A program made the translations under genes and the position numbers. From Sedimentitalea arenosa (lineage in GTDB: Bacteria > Pseudomonadota > Alphaproteobacteria > Rhodobacterales > Rhodobacteraceae), in NCBI RefSeq assembly GCF_016428585.1, contig NZ_JAELVR010000002.1, positions 308,545 to 372,544 of the forward strand: a stretch of 64,000 bases of DNA. Direction: 5' to 3'. The notes beneath the pieces were generated by a model. It did not search any database. It was not told the origin of the DNA and saw only the letters and a list, made by a program, of their open reading frames with translations. This document shows, piece after piece, positions 27,452 to 36,634 of this stretch (positions are counted from its first letter, which is position 1; every line of letters begins with the position of its first letter).

Positions 27452-27771
27452 GAATCCGGCTCCGGTTCACCACGCGGCAATCCAGCGAGGGTAAGCCAGT
27501 CGGGGAACCGCTCTTTGGCCAAAGTCCGCACGTGGGAGCGCCAGGAAGACGCTTCCGGAACATTGTGAATTCATTTCGGAATGACTGCCAGTTCGGCGCG
27601 CTTGTTGTATGGTTCTTGTCGCACACTCGAGCGCCGGCGTTGTCTTTTCGCAGTTCATGTCCGTCACCTTCGAGATTTTGACCGTTCCAACAGATGGTTA
27701 AATCGGCCCACTGGAGGAATTCATGAATTCTTCCGTTTTCATGACTCTCTACAGCTGTAGCGGAGCGAGAC
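27452..27771. other. Gap between recombinase and small regulator gene
   Basis: 320 bases between divergent genes, no supported gene. It should hold promoters for both sides and perhaps the attachment site of the recombinase-ParB module, but I see no clear repeat. Confidence 0.4.
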
Positions 27772-28083
27772 ATGAAGATGCGGGTTAAGATGGGCACAGT
27801 TGTGCCGAAGATGGGCACAATTGTGCACCCGGGCGACATTCCAGACGATTATCGCACCGCAATCGCCCTGGCATTGCATGCGGAACTCGGCTCGACCCAC
27901 CGTGCAATCAAATCCGCGATGCGCTGGACGGGCGCCAGCGAGCGGACCGTCAAATACTGGTTTGCCGGCGAACGGGGGCCGAGCGGTGAGCACCTTGTTT
28001 CGCTCGCGCGGCATTCCGATGCCGTGCTGGCCGTGCTGCTCACGCTGGCGGATCGGTTGATTGCGGAGGGAGATGAAAGATAG
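27772..28083 (+). CDS. Small hypothetical protein, regulator-like
   Basis: 103 residues with a conserved central part, LGSTHRAIKSAMRWTGASER then TVKYWFAGERGPSGEHLVSL, which resembles a helix-turn-helix of small orphan regulators in proteobacteria. GGAG lies six bases before the ATG. The first codons contain two dyads built on GCACAnTTGTGC, so the protein may bind its own gene. Function is unknown; it lies upstream of parDE. Confidence 0.65.
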   Translation: MKMRVKMGTVVPKMGTIVHPGDIPDDYRTAIALALHAELGSTHRAIKSAMRWTGASERTVKYWFAGERGPSGEHLVSLARHSDAVLAVLLTLADRLIAEGDER

Positions 28084-28140
28084 AGTCAGACCGGCTGGCC
28101 CGCTGGACGGCGTGTAGCGCGCGCTCGACCTTCTCTTGAT

Positions 28141-28173
28141 TTGTGTTCGATATTGGTTAATATCAATACACAA
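28141..28173 (+). promoter_or_regulatory. parDE promoter/operator
   Basis: Directly upstream of parD lies an AT-rich stretch with TATTG (28151-28155) facing CAATA (28164-28168), flanked by TTGTG and CACAA. Type II antitoxins bind such dyads to repress their operon. A strong AAAAGGAG ribosome site follows at 28177-28184. Confidence 0.5.
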
Positions 28174-28190
28174 AAGAAAAGGAGCGCGCC

Positions 28191-28445
28191 ATGTCTCGCA
28201 CCACCACCATGACCGTCCGCGTGAGCGGCGCTCTCAGCGAGTTCGTCGCGGCGAATGTCGGGGAGGACGGCGCCTACGAGAACGTCAGCGAATACATCCG
28301 TGACCTGATCCGTCGCGACAAGGAGCGCTCAGAGCGCGAGGCATTTGATCGTCTGAAGGCGGAGTTGAATCGCGCCTTCGCCGTGCCCGACGAAAGCTAC
28401 AAGCCGCTGACCGCGGCTGAGGTGATCGCTCGGAACCAGACCTGA
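28191..28445 (+). CDS. parD: ParD-type antitoxin
   Basis: 84 residues: a ribbon-helix-helix N-terminus (MTVRVSGALSEFVAANVGED, YENVSEYIRDLIRRDKERSE) and a flexible C-terminal tail that would wrap the toxin. It binds DNA to control the operon and neutralises ParE. The toxin gene starts four bases after its stop, the usual antitoxin-first order. Confidence 0.9.
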   Translation: MSRTTTMTVRVSGALSEFVAANVGEDGAYENVSEYIRDLIRRDKERSEREAFDRLKAELNRAFAVPDESYKPLTAAEVIARNQT

Positions 28446-28449
28446 CCCC

Positions 28450-28761
28450 ATGGCGATCCGTATCCAGGAAGCGGCGTCGATGCGCCTTGACGAGATCTAC
28501 CGTTACACCCGTGACCGATGGGGAGAGGCACAGGCGGAAATCTACATCACCGGTCTGTTCACCGCGTTCGAACAGATTGAAACACGTGGCATCGCTTCGA
28601 AGATCGTACCGGCCGAATTCGAGGTGCAGGGCTATTTCTTCCGCTACGAGCGGCATTTCGTGTATTGGAGGCAGCTTGACAACGGTGACATCGGAATCGT
28701 CACGATCCTGCATGAAAGAATGCATCAGATAGATCGATTCAATGAGGATGATACCGAATAG
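28450..28761 (+). CDS. parE: ParE/RelE-superfamily toxin
   Basis: 103 residues with the ParE/RelE fold pattern: RLDEIYRYTRDRWGEAQAE in the helical hairpin, then FEVQGYFFRYERHFVYWRQL and GIVTILHERM in the sheet. ParE toxins block DNA gyrase; RelE relatives cut mRNA, and the pairing with a ParD-type antitoxin favours ParE. Such pairs stabilise mobile elements, which fits the position inside the island. Confidence 0.9.
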   Translation: MAIRIQEAASMRLDEIYRYTRDRWGEAQAEIYITGLFTAFEQIETRGIASKIVPAEFEVQGYFFRYERHFVYWRQLDNGDIGIVTILHERMHQIDRFNEDDTE

Positions 28762-28802
28762 GTGGCATCTGTAGCGAGCTTCAGAGGATTTGGAGCCGTC
28801 CC

Positions 28803-28831
28803 GAGAGTCCGAATCCCGTTCCCTCCGCCAC
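28803..28831 (+). repeat. tRNA 3'-end-like fragment, possible attachment-site remnant
   Basis: CCGAATCCCGTTCCCTCCGC followed by CAC resembles the T-loop and acceptor 3' half of a tRNA ending in CCA, but no matching 5' half exists nearby. It contains CTCCGCCAC (28823-28831), shared with the tRNA-Ser end and the start of copy 2. A leftover attR is the simplest reading. Confidence 0.55.
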
Positions 28832-29629
28832 TTGCCCTCGCGAAAGCGTTCTCCCGATCCGGCTGCGGCCGGATTTTCTCGTTGTTTTCGAGGGTTATGC
28901 AGGTTGAGCTGAACACCGGCTGCTCAGGCCAACGGCAATAATCGTTCTCTCCGGAGCCGTTTTCTCTGAACCTCATGACTGCGCGGGTTTAGTGCAGAGT
29001 TTTTAGCTTCCTGAAATTAATCAACATTTCATCCCAACAGCCTGAACACTTCGATGCCGGTGGCACTCGCAGAGATGGAACGGAAATCGAACGGTCGCCG
29101 TTTCTCGTGCGCCTACTTCTCAAGGTCAGTCGCCCCCCCGAAGCATCTCCCCGTAGGGCGACACCAGCCGTTCGCTGCGGCCCGCACAAACGACCGGGTC
29201 GCGGACGAAGCCGCCTTTTGCTGCGGCTGTGCCAACGGCGGCTATCGGTTGATACGCGAGGTCGCAAACGGTCGTTTCGGCCGTGGACAGAAACGTGCGG
29301 GTTTTGTCATCCGGACAAGTCGCGGCGGTCTTCCCAACAAGCGATTGCCACCCAGTCAACCCTCGAAATCAATGCAAACGTGACAAGTGAGATCAGAAAG
29401 TAAGCCAGAGAAGCGTAAGCGTTGCTATCTAATTACAAAGCTTTTTACTTGCTCGAGCTGGAATCTGTCGACAAAATGAAGGTGTCGCATTGATGTCAGG
29501 AGCTTAGTTCTGGACGATTGTCACCGCTTCTGGTGGTTCGGCGCAGCCCGTTTTAGGTGAATATAATCGACAACCTCGAAAAGTAATTTGTAGAGGCCTG
29601 CGCTTTTCATAGGAAACAAGGAGATTTCA
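28832..29629. other. Long gap without supported genes
   Basis: About 800 bases. The left half is GC-rich with only overlapping short open frames on both strands that lack ribosome sites. The right part (after about 29400) turns AT-rich and leads into the lipase-like gene, whose AAGGAG ribosome site is at 29618-29623. Confidence 0.5.
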
Positions 29630-32362
29630 TTGAAAATACTAAAGATATCCCATGCAGTATTTTGTGCGATCACTTTCCTATTTATTGTTGGAAGCGTACT
29701 TTCGGCGCAGGAGGCGGCGGATCAGCCCCTCGGTTGGAATGACGGAAAGCGCGGTATCGCCCGAGACCTACTGGACGCGTTTGACGGTGACACTGGAGCG
29801 CTTGACGCTGTAGCGGATGCAGCGATATTTTCTATTTTGGCTTGGGCATCATACGATGATCCGCAAGCAAATTTTGCGTTGGCAGAGGCTGGCTGGTCAA
29901 GGTTGAAAGCCTTTTCCGAGGAAAGAGCTATTGTCGGGGACCTTAACGCAAGTCTCTTTAAAGGCCCGGATGGGCAGCACGTACTTGCTTTTAGGGGAAG
30001 CGTCACAGGTGGTGACTGGATCACAAACGTAGCCGGGACCCTTTCCCCAACACCGTTGCTCAACGGCCAGGTCGAAGATGCATTGAGAGTAGCTGAGGCG
30101 GCTGTCCAGCAGTACCCGAATGTTGTCTTCACTGGCCATTCGCTTGGTGGACGGCTTGCACAAGCCGCGAGCATAAAGACCGGAAATCTTGCATATGCGT
30201 TTAACTCCGCACCTGTCGGCTTTAATGAGATTCGTCAGATGGGCTACTCCGATCTGGTATCTGGAGAAATGCGTCGGTTCCGAAGTCCTCAAGATCAGTT
30301 AAGCGGTGTTTTTACGCCTTCGGACGTTGTGGTTGCGAACATTCCAGTCATTGAGGCAAACGCCTTGTTTAACCTGGTAAATGCCCAAGACTATACCCAC
30401 GCTATGGGCGTTCTTGCGCAAGCGATGGAGAATGTACGATCTGCTCGGGACCTTGGATGGATTGCGGCGTATCTTAATGAGCCAAACCAAGAACCTCTCG
30501 CTGCTGGTGATACAGCCGAAATTCTTTCCGAGGATGTGCCTTTATTGACCGGAATATACGTCAACGACCCAACAGCGTGTCAGTCTCCAACTGTCACAAC
30601 AGACCTTAATGATAGTCCGTATTTACTGAGCTCAAACAACATAGAGACGGGAGAGGCGTTGTGTTCCGTCAGAAGCGTATCAACTCAGGGTGACCAAAAG
30701 GAACTGCGAGTCTCTTGCAACATCCATGGCAACGTCTCTGATGCCAATTGGTTCTGGAATATCATTGGCAGAGATCGGTTTGAGACTTCATACGGCGGTT
30801 TGAAGGAAGCCTGGGCAAGATGTGAGCCGAACTCTCCGCTGGCGAAGTTTCATTCCGAGGAATTGGCCAACGACAGCATTGGCCAAACCTCGGGTCAGAT
30901 GGCCGCATCCGACGAGCTTTCAGCACCGGGCTGTCAGGTCGCCTCTGCCGCCATTGACGAAGCAGGGATACTGGATGCCATCAACGGAAAAACCGTCTAT
31001 GGGTTGATGCCCGACACAGATACCTTGTGGCGTTGGCGCTTTGAGGCGCTAGATAGCGCGGGTGGTGGCGTTTCGCGGTTTACGGCCTCGGGCAGAACAG
31101 ACTCCCTAACAACACTTATCGACGAAGGTCGCGTGTGTGAAAACATGGGTGATGGAACGTTCGAGTGCAATACTGTCCACCAATGCGAAAGCGGCGAAGT
31201 CGCCTTGCTTTTCCAATCGGGCGCGGGCGACTGGACCTACGCGGTGGCCCTATACGAGAATGCGGAAAACCGTTGGGACTGGCAGCATTCCATCGAGGAT
31301 GTGGTGGCAAGTACGCCAACATCCAAGCCCGCTCAGGTTGAAATGTCAGCGTCACCGGTCGAGCGTGCGCTCGAGATTATGTTCGAGTTGACGAATTTAC
31401 AGCGCCCCGCGCCGCCACGGGCTGACACGCCTGCCTTTACCGGGGAAGAAGCACTTGATCGGTTCATTGCACAAGCGCTGCCTGATTATCTCGTGCCCGC
31501 TGACATACGCTTCAAGGCATTCGGCGAAAATGGAGAAGGACGATTCAGTGTCGCGGGGCACCTGATCGTTCAGAACGACCTTGTCGCGCCGCAACCCACG
31601 CACGACGTGCTGATGGCAGTCCTGCAGAATACAGGTTTGCGTTGGGGTGTGATTGAGGCCGCAATCGCACGAAACTTTCAGAACGACTTGCAAGAATACC
31701 ACATTGTCCATCCCGCAGGTAGCCTGATCGACTTTACCGCTGAACTGCCCTTTACTGACACGGTGGACGGGCTACGCATTTCGGGAACCTTGAACTATGC
31801 GCTTCGCAGCACTCAGGCCATTGATGACGTCGAGGGCCCAAATGCGTTCACTCCGGGCACCCGCGATTTCTTGGATATCGCCGACCGTGTCGCTTTGTTC
31901 GCCCGCTCATTGCAGGACAGTGCGGACCCGCTGGTGCTGCAATTCATCCAGAACTACGCATCGCGAGCCATGTGGGCGGTAACAGGCGACGGATCAAGTG
32001 GGTTTTCGATTGCGCCGTCGCAGCTTGGCCTAGGGTATGAGCCGAACTATGGCTACGGTGACATGAGCGGCAAGATTCAGCACAAGGGTCTGCTTTTTAG
32101 TTTCATGGCTCCAGCAACGGTCATCGGTGAACTCAATCTTGGCGGGACACAGTTTTCCGAAGGTGACGGGGTTATGCTGGAGTTGCTCTTTGGCATCGAC
32201 CCGGATGACCCGACATTCAAGGCCACGACGCTTGGGATCAGCTATATGGCTCCGGGGGAAGGCATGGCCCGGTTGATGAAACCAGCGTTTCTGGACGAAG
32301 AGAGCGGCATCTATGCGTGGGGCCCGTTCGGGCGCTCGCGCTGGTGGATTGGCGCATATTGA
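29630..32362 (+). CDS. Large secreted lipase-like protein (class 3 lipase N-terminal domain)
   Basis: 910 residues with a signal peptide (about 1-26, ending SAQ). The N-terminal domain (about 60-290) has HVLAFRGSVTGGDWITNVAG, the class 3 lipase pre-nucleophile region, and FTGHSLGGRLAQ with the nucleophile elbow serine at about 171. The remaining 600 residues, with several Cys pairs, match nothing I recognise and may include a calcium- or glycan-binding part. The start is TTG after AAGGAG. Base composition is lower in GC than the neighbours, a sign of transfer. The substrate may be lipids or a polyester. Confidence 0.75.
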   Translation: MKILKISHAVFCAITFLFIVGSVLSAQEAADQPLGWNDGKRGIARDLLDAFDGDTGALDAVADAAIFSILAWASYDDPQANFALAEAGWSRLKAFSEERAIVGDLNASLFKGPDGQHVLAFRGSVTGGDWITNVAGTLSPTPLLNGQVEDALRVAEAAVQQYPNVVFTGHSLGGRLAQAASIKTGNLAYAFNSAPVGFNEIRQMGYSDLVSGEMRRFRSPQDQLSGVFTPSDVVVANIPVIEANALFNLVNAQDYTHAMGVLAQAMENVRSARDLGWIAAYLNEPNQEPLAAGDTAEILSEDVPLLTGIYVNDPTACQSPTVTTDLNDSPYLLSSNNIETGEALCSVRSVSTQGDQKELRVSCNIHGNVSDANWFWNIIGRDRFETSYGGLKEAWARCEPNSPLAKFHSEELANDSIGQTSGQMAASDELSAPGCQVASAAIDEAGILDAINGKTVYGLMPDTDTLWRWRFEALDSAGGGVSRFTASGRTDSLTTLIDEGRVCENMGDGTFECNTVHQCESGEVALLFQSGAGDWTYAVALYENAENRWDWQHSIEDVVASTPTSKPAQVEMSASPVERALEIMFELTNLQRPAPPRADTPAFTGEEALDRFIAQALPDYLVPADIRFKAFGENGEGRFSVAGHLIVQNDLVAPQPTHDVLMAVLQNTGLRWGVIEAAIARNFQNDLQEYHIVHPAGSLIDFTAELPFTDTVDGLRISGTLNYALRSTQAIDDVEGPNAFTPGTRDFLDIADRVALFARSLQDSADPLVLQFIQNYASRAMWAVTGDGSSGFSIAPSQLGLGYEPNYGYGDMSGKIQHKGLLFSFMAPATVIGELNLGGTQFSEGDGVMLELLFGIDPDDPTFKATTLGISYMAPGEGMARLMKPAFLDEESGIYAWGPFGRSRWWIGAY

Positions 32363-32787
32363 CGCGATAAAAATCTTATCTCGTTGGCTCCTTTTATTCC
32401 CTCAAAACCTGGGTGCGTAAACCGCAACTGCCTTAGCGCCGTTTTCCACCAGCGCGAGCGCATCGAAGGCCTTGATGACAAATACCCCCTGCCCAAACCG
32501 CTTGGTCAGAAACGGTTCTCTGATTGCGGCTATGTCGTTTTTGTCACCGATGGAATGATTTTCAAAATCATTGAAAATTCGTGTGCCACAATCCCTTGGA
32601 GAAACTGCCTCTGATTTTATTACGTTTCTGGCCGTCTTCCGATAGAGCGGACATTGGTGCGATGTGCAGCATCCGGTATAGTGGGCTCGGACCCGACTTT
32701 CTCCGCACGCGCACGTTTCGATGATATACTCGAATGCCAACGTCGGGTTGGCGTTGTGGCAGGGCGTGGCGGATCGGAGGAACTGCC
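32363..32787. other. Gap after lipase-like gene
   Basis: 425 bases with no supported gene. Short open frames on both strands lack ribosome sites and family resemblance. The region seems to be a junction between the lipase-like cargo and an integrase stump. Confidence 0.4.
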
Positions 32788-32970
32788 ATGACAATTGCGA
32801 ACTTACCTGTCATTCGAGCCTGCCGTCCCGCTTGGAACAAAGGCCGTATCGTCGGCCAGAAGCGACCTTTGATGCCGAAGCACGTCTGGGCCATTCGTGT
32901 TCGCCTTGAGATTGCCGAGAACCACAGAGACCCCGCGCCGCTCAAATTGTCTTGTCTGCTTCAAGCGTGA
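32788..32970 (+). pseudogene. Truncated tyrosine-type site-specific integrase
   Basis: The first 50 or so codons read PAWNKGRIVGQKRPLMPKHV, WAIRVRLEIAENHRD, a well-known N-terminus of phage-type integrases that normally continue for over 150 residues (…LALFNMAIDSKL…). Here similarity stops after HRD and the frame ends 14 codons later. A GGAGG site precedes the ATG, so it was once a normal gene. It marks a deletion or insertion scar. Confidence 0.75.
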
Positions 32971-32976
32971 ATGAAG

Positions 32977-33588
32977 TTAGGCAGGGCGCCTTTTTCTACG
33001 CTTGAGAGCAGCAAAACCGGCAATGCCTGTTAAAAGAAGCACGCCTCCCGCAGGTAGCGGGATGACATCAACCGGCGCTTGCGTTGTGTTGATTGTCAAT
33101 GTCCAAGGTTGCGCAGGAAAGACAAGACCAGCAGACAGCTGGAAATCCCATACTGCTCCGCCTGTGTCTTGGCTCAGGGGGCCTGTCTCTGGTCCGAAAC
33201 TGTCAAAAAAGGACGCCGATATGCTGGCACCAGAGTTGATCGCGCCAAAACTGTCGTCGAATAGATTTGCGACACTGTTGAACAACGCAGAGTTCATGTT
33301 TTGACCAATGCTGGCGTCGTCAAACGGCGCGGCAAATGATAAAATGATGCTATCAACGGTCATTCCGATTGCTTGAGTGAATCTGATCCGGTCAGTCTCA
33401 GCAGGAGGCGTCTGGTTGATGGAACCCAAGATCGTGTTCACCCCCGCAACGAGATTTACATTTGTGGTACCGATCGCGTCGAGATCGCCATCCACCGCCT
33501 CGTTGTAGATCGTCGTCGCAGCGGCGCTTCCGACAGACAACATGAGCGCTAACCCCGAAAGTGACCCAAAAATCATTTTTCGCATCAT
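32977..33588 (-). CDS. VPLPA-CTERM sorted extracellular protein
   Basis: 203 residues: a signal peptide (about 1-24, ending SAAA), a beta-rich body without cysteines, and a C-terminal sorting tail IPLPAGGVLLLTGIAGFAAL followed by KRRKRR. That tail is the VPLPA-CTERM signal of roseobacters, recognised by an exosortase/rhombosortase-like system and cleaved at the membrane. The function of the body is unknown. Two adjacent ATG codons at 33588 and 33585 are possible starts. Confidence 0.85.
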   Translation of the reverse strand: MMRKMIFGSLSGLALMLSVGSAAATTIYNEAVDGDLDAIGTTNVNLVAGVNTILGSINQTPPAETDRIRFTQAIGMTVDSIILSFAAPFDDASIGQNMNSALFNSVANLFDDSFGAINSGASISASFFDSFGPETGPLSQDTGGAVWDFQLSAGLVFPAQPWTLTINTTQAPVDVIPLPAGGVLLLTGIAGFAALKRRKRRPA

Positions 33589-34098
33589 TTATTTCCCTTA
33601 CATAAAATTTGAAACAACCTTGCGCATTTCTACAGGATTTAGTCAGCTAAACAAGACTTGAACGCGTGAGGTAGCGCCTAGTTCGAGAAGCATGGTCAAC
33701 TTTGGGCTCTCTGCCGTCATCCGACTCTTTCTGTCAGGCTTCGGTGCCCGACGTACGACTGAGTGACGGTACTGCGGACAGTCCGACCCTTCGTCCCCGA
33801 GAGGTCAACTGGCGCTATCTGCGCAAAGCCGACGTCCGGAAGAGTGCACGACTTCGCTGCCGCAGCACTGGCAGAAGGGGGCGTCAACCCCGGAGCAGAC
33901 ATTGGAGAACGGCAACAAGGAGCTTATCCTGCAAGATTTGCAAATGCATCGCACACGCCTAAAACAGGTCAGAATCTCGCAGATCTTGAAAATGCACCTC
34001 TGGCCGGTTTTCCCCGGCATGTCCCGCTCCATGGTTCAGTGCAGTTAGGCGAGCTCCGGACCATCACGCCACGAGGCGGCACAATGGTCCGGCAGGTG
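33589..34098. other. Gap between two convergent-edge genes
   Basis: 510 bases with no supported gene. Open frames on both strands are GC-driven and lack ribosome sites. The left 70 bases are AT-rich and probably carry the promoter of the VPLPA-CTERM gene. Confidence 0.4.
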
Positions 34099-35829
34099 TC
34101 AGAGGTCGAACCAGACGGCTTCTGCCAGCGTGGTACCGACGACGTCGATGGTGAAATCGGCGAGGCTGTCGCCGTCGACATCGCCCTCGATCCGCTGGAC
34201 GCCGCCGGTGTCTACGGCGCGCAGTTCTCCAGCTGCGCCGCTGAATTCGACATACCCGACGAAGTCAAACGCGTCGTCCTCTGCTGTCGCGACATCGGCG
34301 TCGATGCGATTCAGTTTGATGAGATCAAGCTCGGCGCGCGAGAAATCGGTGATGATGTCCACGCGCCGAGAATCCGTCGTCGTGAAGAGGAAGGTATCCG
34401 CACCGAGCCCGCCTGTCAGGAGGTCGTTGCCGCGCGCCCCCTTCAGAATGTCATCGCCCTCGCCGCCGACCAGCGTGTCGGCCCCGAAGCCGCCCTTCAT
34501 GATGTCGTCGCCGTCGCCCCCGTCCATGACGTCGGCCCCGATGCCGCCGAAGAGCTTGTCGTTGCCCGCGCCACCAAATAGCAGATCGTCGCCTGCGCCA
34601 CGGAAAAGGGTGTCGTCGCCGACGCCACCGCGCATCTTGTCGTTGCCGGCACCGCCCTCGAGCCGGTCATTGCCGAGATTTCCCCGCAGGATGTCATCGC
34701 CGTCGCCGCCGTCCAAAAGGTCGTCGCCTTCGTGGCCGATCACGAGATCGTTCCCGCCCCAGGCTGCAATGTAGTCCCCGAAGGAACTGCCCTCGATGAT
34801 GTCGTCGGTGGCAGGCGGTGCCTCGACCTCGGTGGTGCCGATGTATTCATGCAGCACGTAGATCGCCTCGCGGGCGTCCTCAACCGATTGGGCCCAGTCA
34901 TTGATTCCGGCGGCGGAGCCGTCGGCCATCTCGAAACTCAGCCCGTCGGCGGAGAGTTTCATGTATTCGTCCGTCCAGTCGACGCCGCTGCCAACGTCGT
35001 TCAGGCCGTCACCATTCCGGTCCTTGCCCCAGATCGCGTCTAGCAAGGTGCGCTGCACGGCTTCGAGGTCGGAAGAGTCGCCATCCATGTCCTGATACCA
35101 CTGCACCCAAGTATCGCCATAGGTCTCCATCCGGTCGTAATCGAAGGTTTCATTCACACCATCGGTGAAGCCGAAATGATCGATCTGGAGTGTTTCACCC
35201 GAACCGGTAACTTCGTTCACGCCCATCAGCGTGTGCGAGGTGATGACGGCGTCGAGGCTTATGGGATGGAACTTGGAAAAAACGCCGGCGAGCAGCCCGG
35301 TCGGGTCCCAACCCGAGTCGAGCAGGTCAACCAGGGGCGGGGGCAGCTCGGCAGCGGCATTGGCCTGAACTTCAGTCCAACTCGTGGCGCCGCCGACGGT
35401 CATGACCAACTTGTAGAGCGCGAGGTTCTCGCGCGGGGAATCGATCAGCACGCCATCGACCATGATGCGGCCGGAGGCATCGACATCAATCAGGGTTCCG
35501 GCGTCGATCTTGCCGAGGGCCTCTTCGAGCGCCGAATCGACCACGGAGTCCGGGGAGCGCATTATGTTCGCCCGCTCAAGCTCCACCTCCTGCACATAGG
35601 GCAGCAGTTCGGGCGGGACTTCGAAATCGCCTTCCGCTCCTTCGACAAGATGGATGGGAAAGGTTTCCCCCGTTACCGGGTCAAAGCCGATCGGAACGAT
35701 CTGACCATTGGCATCCAGCACCGGTTCGCCGTTGCCGCCTCCATCGGTCGGGTCCAGATCCCGCGCCACAACCCACAGGTCTCCATAGAGATCACCTGCA
35801 CCACTCCCACCGGTTCCTGGTCCAGCCAC
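34099..35829 (-). CDS. RTX calcium-binding repeat protein, probably type I secreted
   Basis: 576 residues. The first 360 residues are acidic with no known catalytic motif. From about 370 to 500 run hemolysin-type nonapeptide repeats such as GGDGDDILRGNLGNDRLEGG and GGAGNDKLFGGIGADVMDGG, which bind Ca2+ outside the cell. The C-terminal end, FTTTDSRRVDIITDFSRAEL through VGTTLAEAVWFDL, is the serralysin-like secretion signal. It lacks an N-terminal signal peptide, as expected for type I export; no ABC exporter is in the window. The start is GTG with AGGA upstream. Confidence 0.85.
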   Translation of the reverse strand: MAGPGTGGSGAGDLYGDLWVVARDLDPTDGGGNGEPVLDANGQIVPIGFDPVTGETFPIHLVEGAEGDFEVPPELLPYVQEVELERANIMRSPDSVVDSALEEALGKIDAGTLIDVDASGRIMVDGVLIDSPRENLALYKLVMTVGGATSWTEVQANAAAELPPPLVDLLDSGWDPTGLLAGVFSKFHPISLDAVITSHTLMGVNEVTGSGETLQIDHFGFTDGVNETFDYDRMETYGDTWVQWYQDMDGDSSDLEAVQRTLLDAIWGKDRNGDGLNDVGSGVDWTDEYMKLSADGLSFEMADGSAAGINDWAQSVEDAREAIYVLHEYIGTTEVEAPPATDDIIEGSSFGDYIAAWGGNDLVIGHEGDDLLDGGDGDDILRGNLGNDRLEGGAGNDKMRGGVGDDTLFRGAGDDLLFGGAGNDKLFGGIGADVMDGGDGDDIMKGGFGADTLVGGEGDDILKGARGNDLLTGGLGADTFLFTTTDSRRVDIITDFSRAELDLIKLNRIDADVATAEDDAFDFVGYVEFSGAAGELRAVDTGGVQRIEGDVDGDSLADFTIDVVGTTLAEAVWFDL

Positions 35830-36241
35830 TTTGTTTTCCTTTCACTCGTTCGATGAACACATGTTTACGCATTCCTTACCATCTTAACTAAACTCGAAAC
35901 GACAGCTCGCATTGATCTATATCAAGAATCGAATGTGAACCTACTTGACCTGCGCTTGCCGGCGTTGCTTTTCGTCCTTTGAAACGCGCCGAGGACTCAA
36001 CGGGGCAATCGTGATGCAGGCTCTGCATGATTCCGCTTTTCCAGCCGAGTTGCCCCGCGTCCCATACATCGCGAAGGTCCGTTTCCGGCCACTTTGCCGA
36101 ATGCCGAATAATGACGCGGAGGAACGCTGCATCTGTAGCGAAGGTGCGCACAGTCGGCAAACTACCAGTTCGCACAGACCGCACCATCGGCCAGATTGGG
36201 CTCGTTCCGGCCGATCGCCGCAGTTTGCACGAACGGCCGCT
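35830..36241. other. Gap upstream of RTX gene
   Basis: 412 bases without a supported gene. The first 100 bases are AT-rich and should hold the RTX promoter (minus strand). The rest is GC-rich with short shadow frames only; it borders the recombinase element. Confidence 0.4.
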
Positions 36242-36634
36242 TCAGACGGTCCGCCCAAAGTACTCCGGCTGCGCCGCCCACGCCAGTGGGAATGGATCCA
36301 GCAAACTTGCCAGCGTCACGTCTGGCCCCTGCTTGCCGTCCAGGAGCGCCTCAACGATATCGGGCGCGAGCAGCGTCAGGCGCATGACACGGGTCATGTA
36401 GGACGGTGCGATGCCTTCGCGTTCTGCGAGCTCGGCGATGGTTATGAACTCGCAGGATTCCAGCATCTGCTTCCAACGGAAGGCGCGCGCTAGCGCCTTG
36501 ACCAGCGTGTTATTCGTTCGTCGCGGCTGCTCGGCGCCGTCGGGCAACTGCATCTCCTTCCGCCCGCCGCGCTTCACGACGCGGAACGGAACGTATAGCG
36601 TGACAGTATCCGGGATCGGTGTCCTGCTGGTCAT
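36242..36634 (-). CDS. HTH-like protein matching recombinase C-terminal domain
   Basis: 130 residues. The core IAELAEREGIAPSYMTRVMR, LTLLAPDIVEALLDGKQGPD and SLLDPFPLAW aligns by eye with the last 70 residues of the large recombinases at 17664 and 61142 (SERYAARIIALSGLSPRIQA…AILDGTQP…LPLDW). Here it is a separate gene whose start overlaps the recombinase stop (ATGA). It probably acts with the recombinase as a DNA-binding partner. It is last in the six-gene element operon. Confidence 0.75.
   Translation of the reverse strand: MTSRTPIPDTVTLYVPFRVVKRGGRKEMQLPDGAEQPRRTNNTLVKALARAFRWKQMLESCEFITIAELAEREGIAPSYMTRVMRLTLLAPDIVEALLDGKQGPDVTLASLLDPFPLAWAAQPEYFGRTV

Noticed and set aside
28725..28976. 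Minus-strand frame across the tRNA-like fragment
   Set aside because: The GGGNGIRTLGT-type peptide is a well-known artefact of translating tRNA 3' ends backwards.
29054..29403. Overlapping open frames on both strands
   Set aside because: Several frames are open at once because of GC content; none has a ribosome site or recognisable family.
32402..32945. Minus-strand open frames after the lipase-like gene
   Set aside because: They overlap the integrase stump on the other strand, which has clear family resemblance and a ribosome site; the minus-strand products match nothing I know.
33702..34032. Short open frames between the VPLPA-CTERM and RTX genes
   Set aside because: Low-complexity Arg/Ala-rich products in several frames without start signals.
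34470..34740. Dense short repeats that could be taken for a CRISPR or satellite array
   Set aside because: They are the codons of RTX nonapeptide repeats in one long frame; spacing is 27 bases with no unique spacers.
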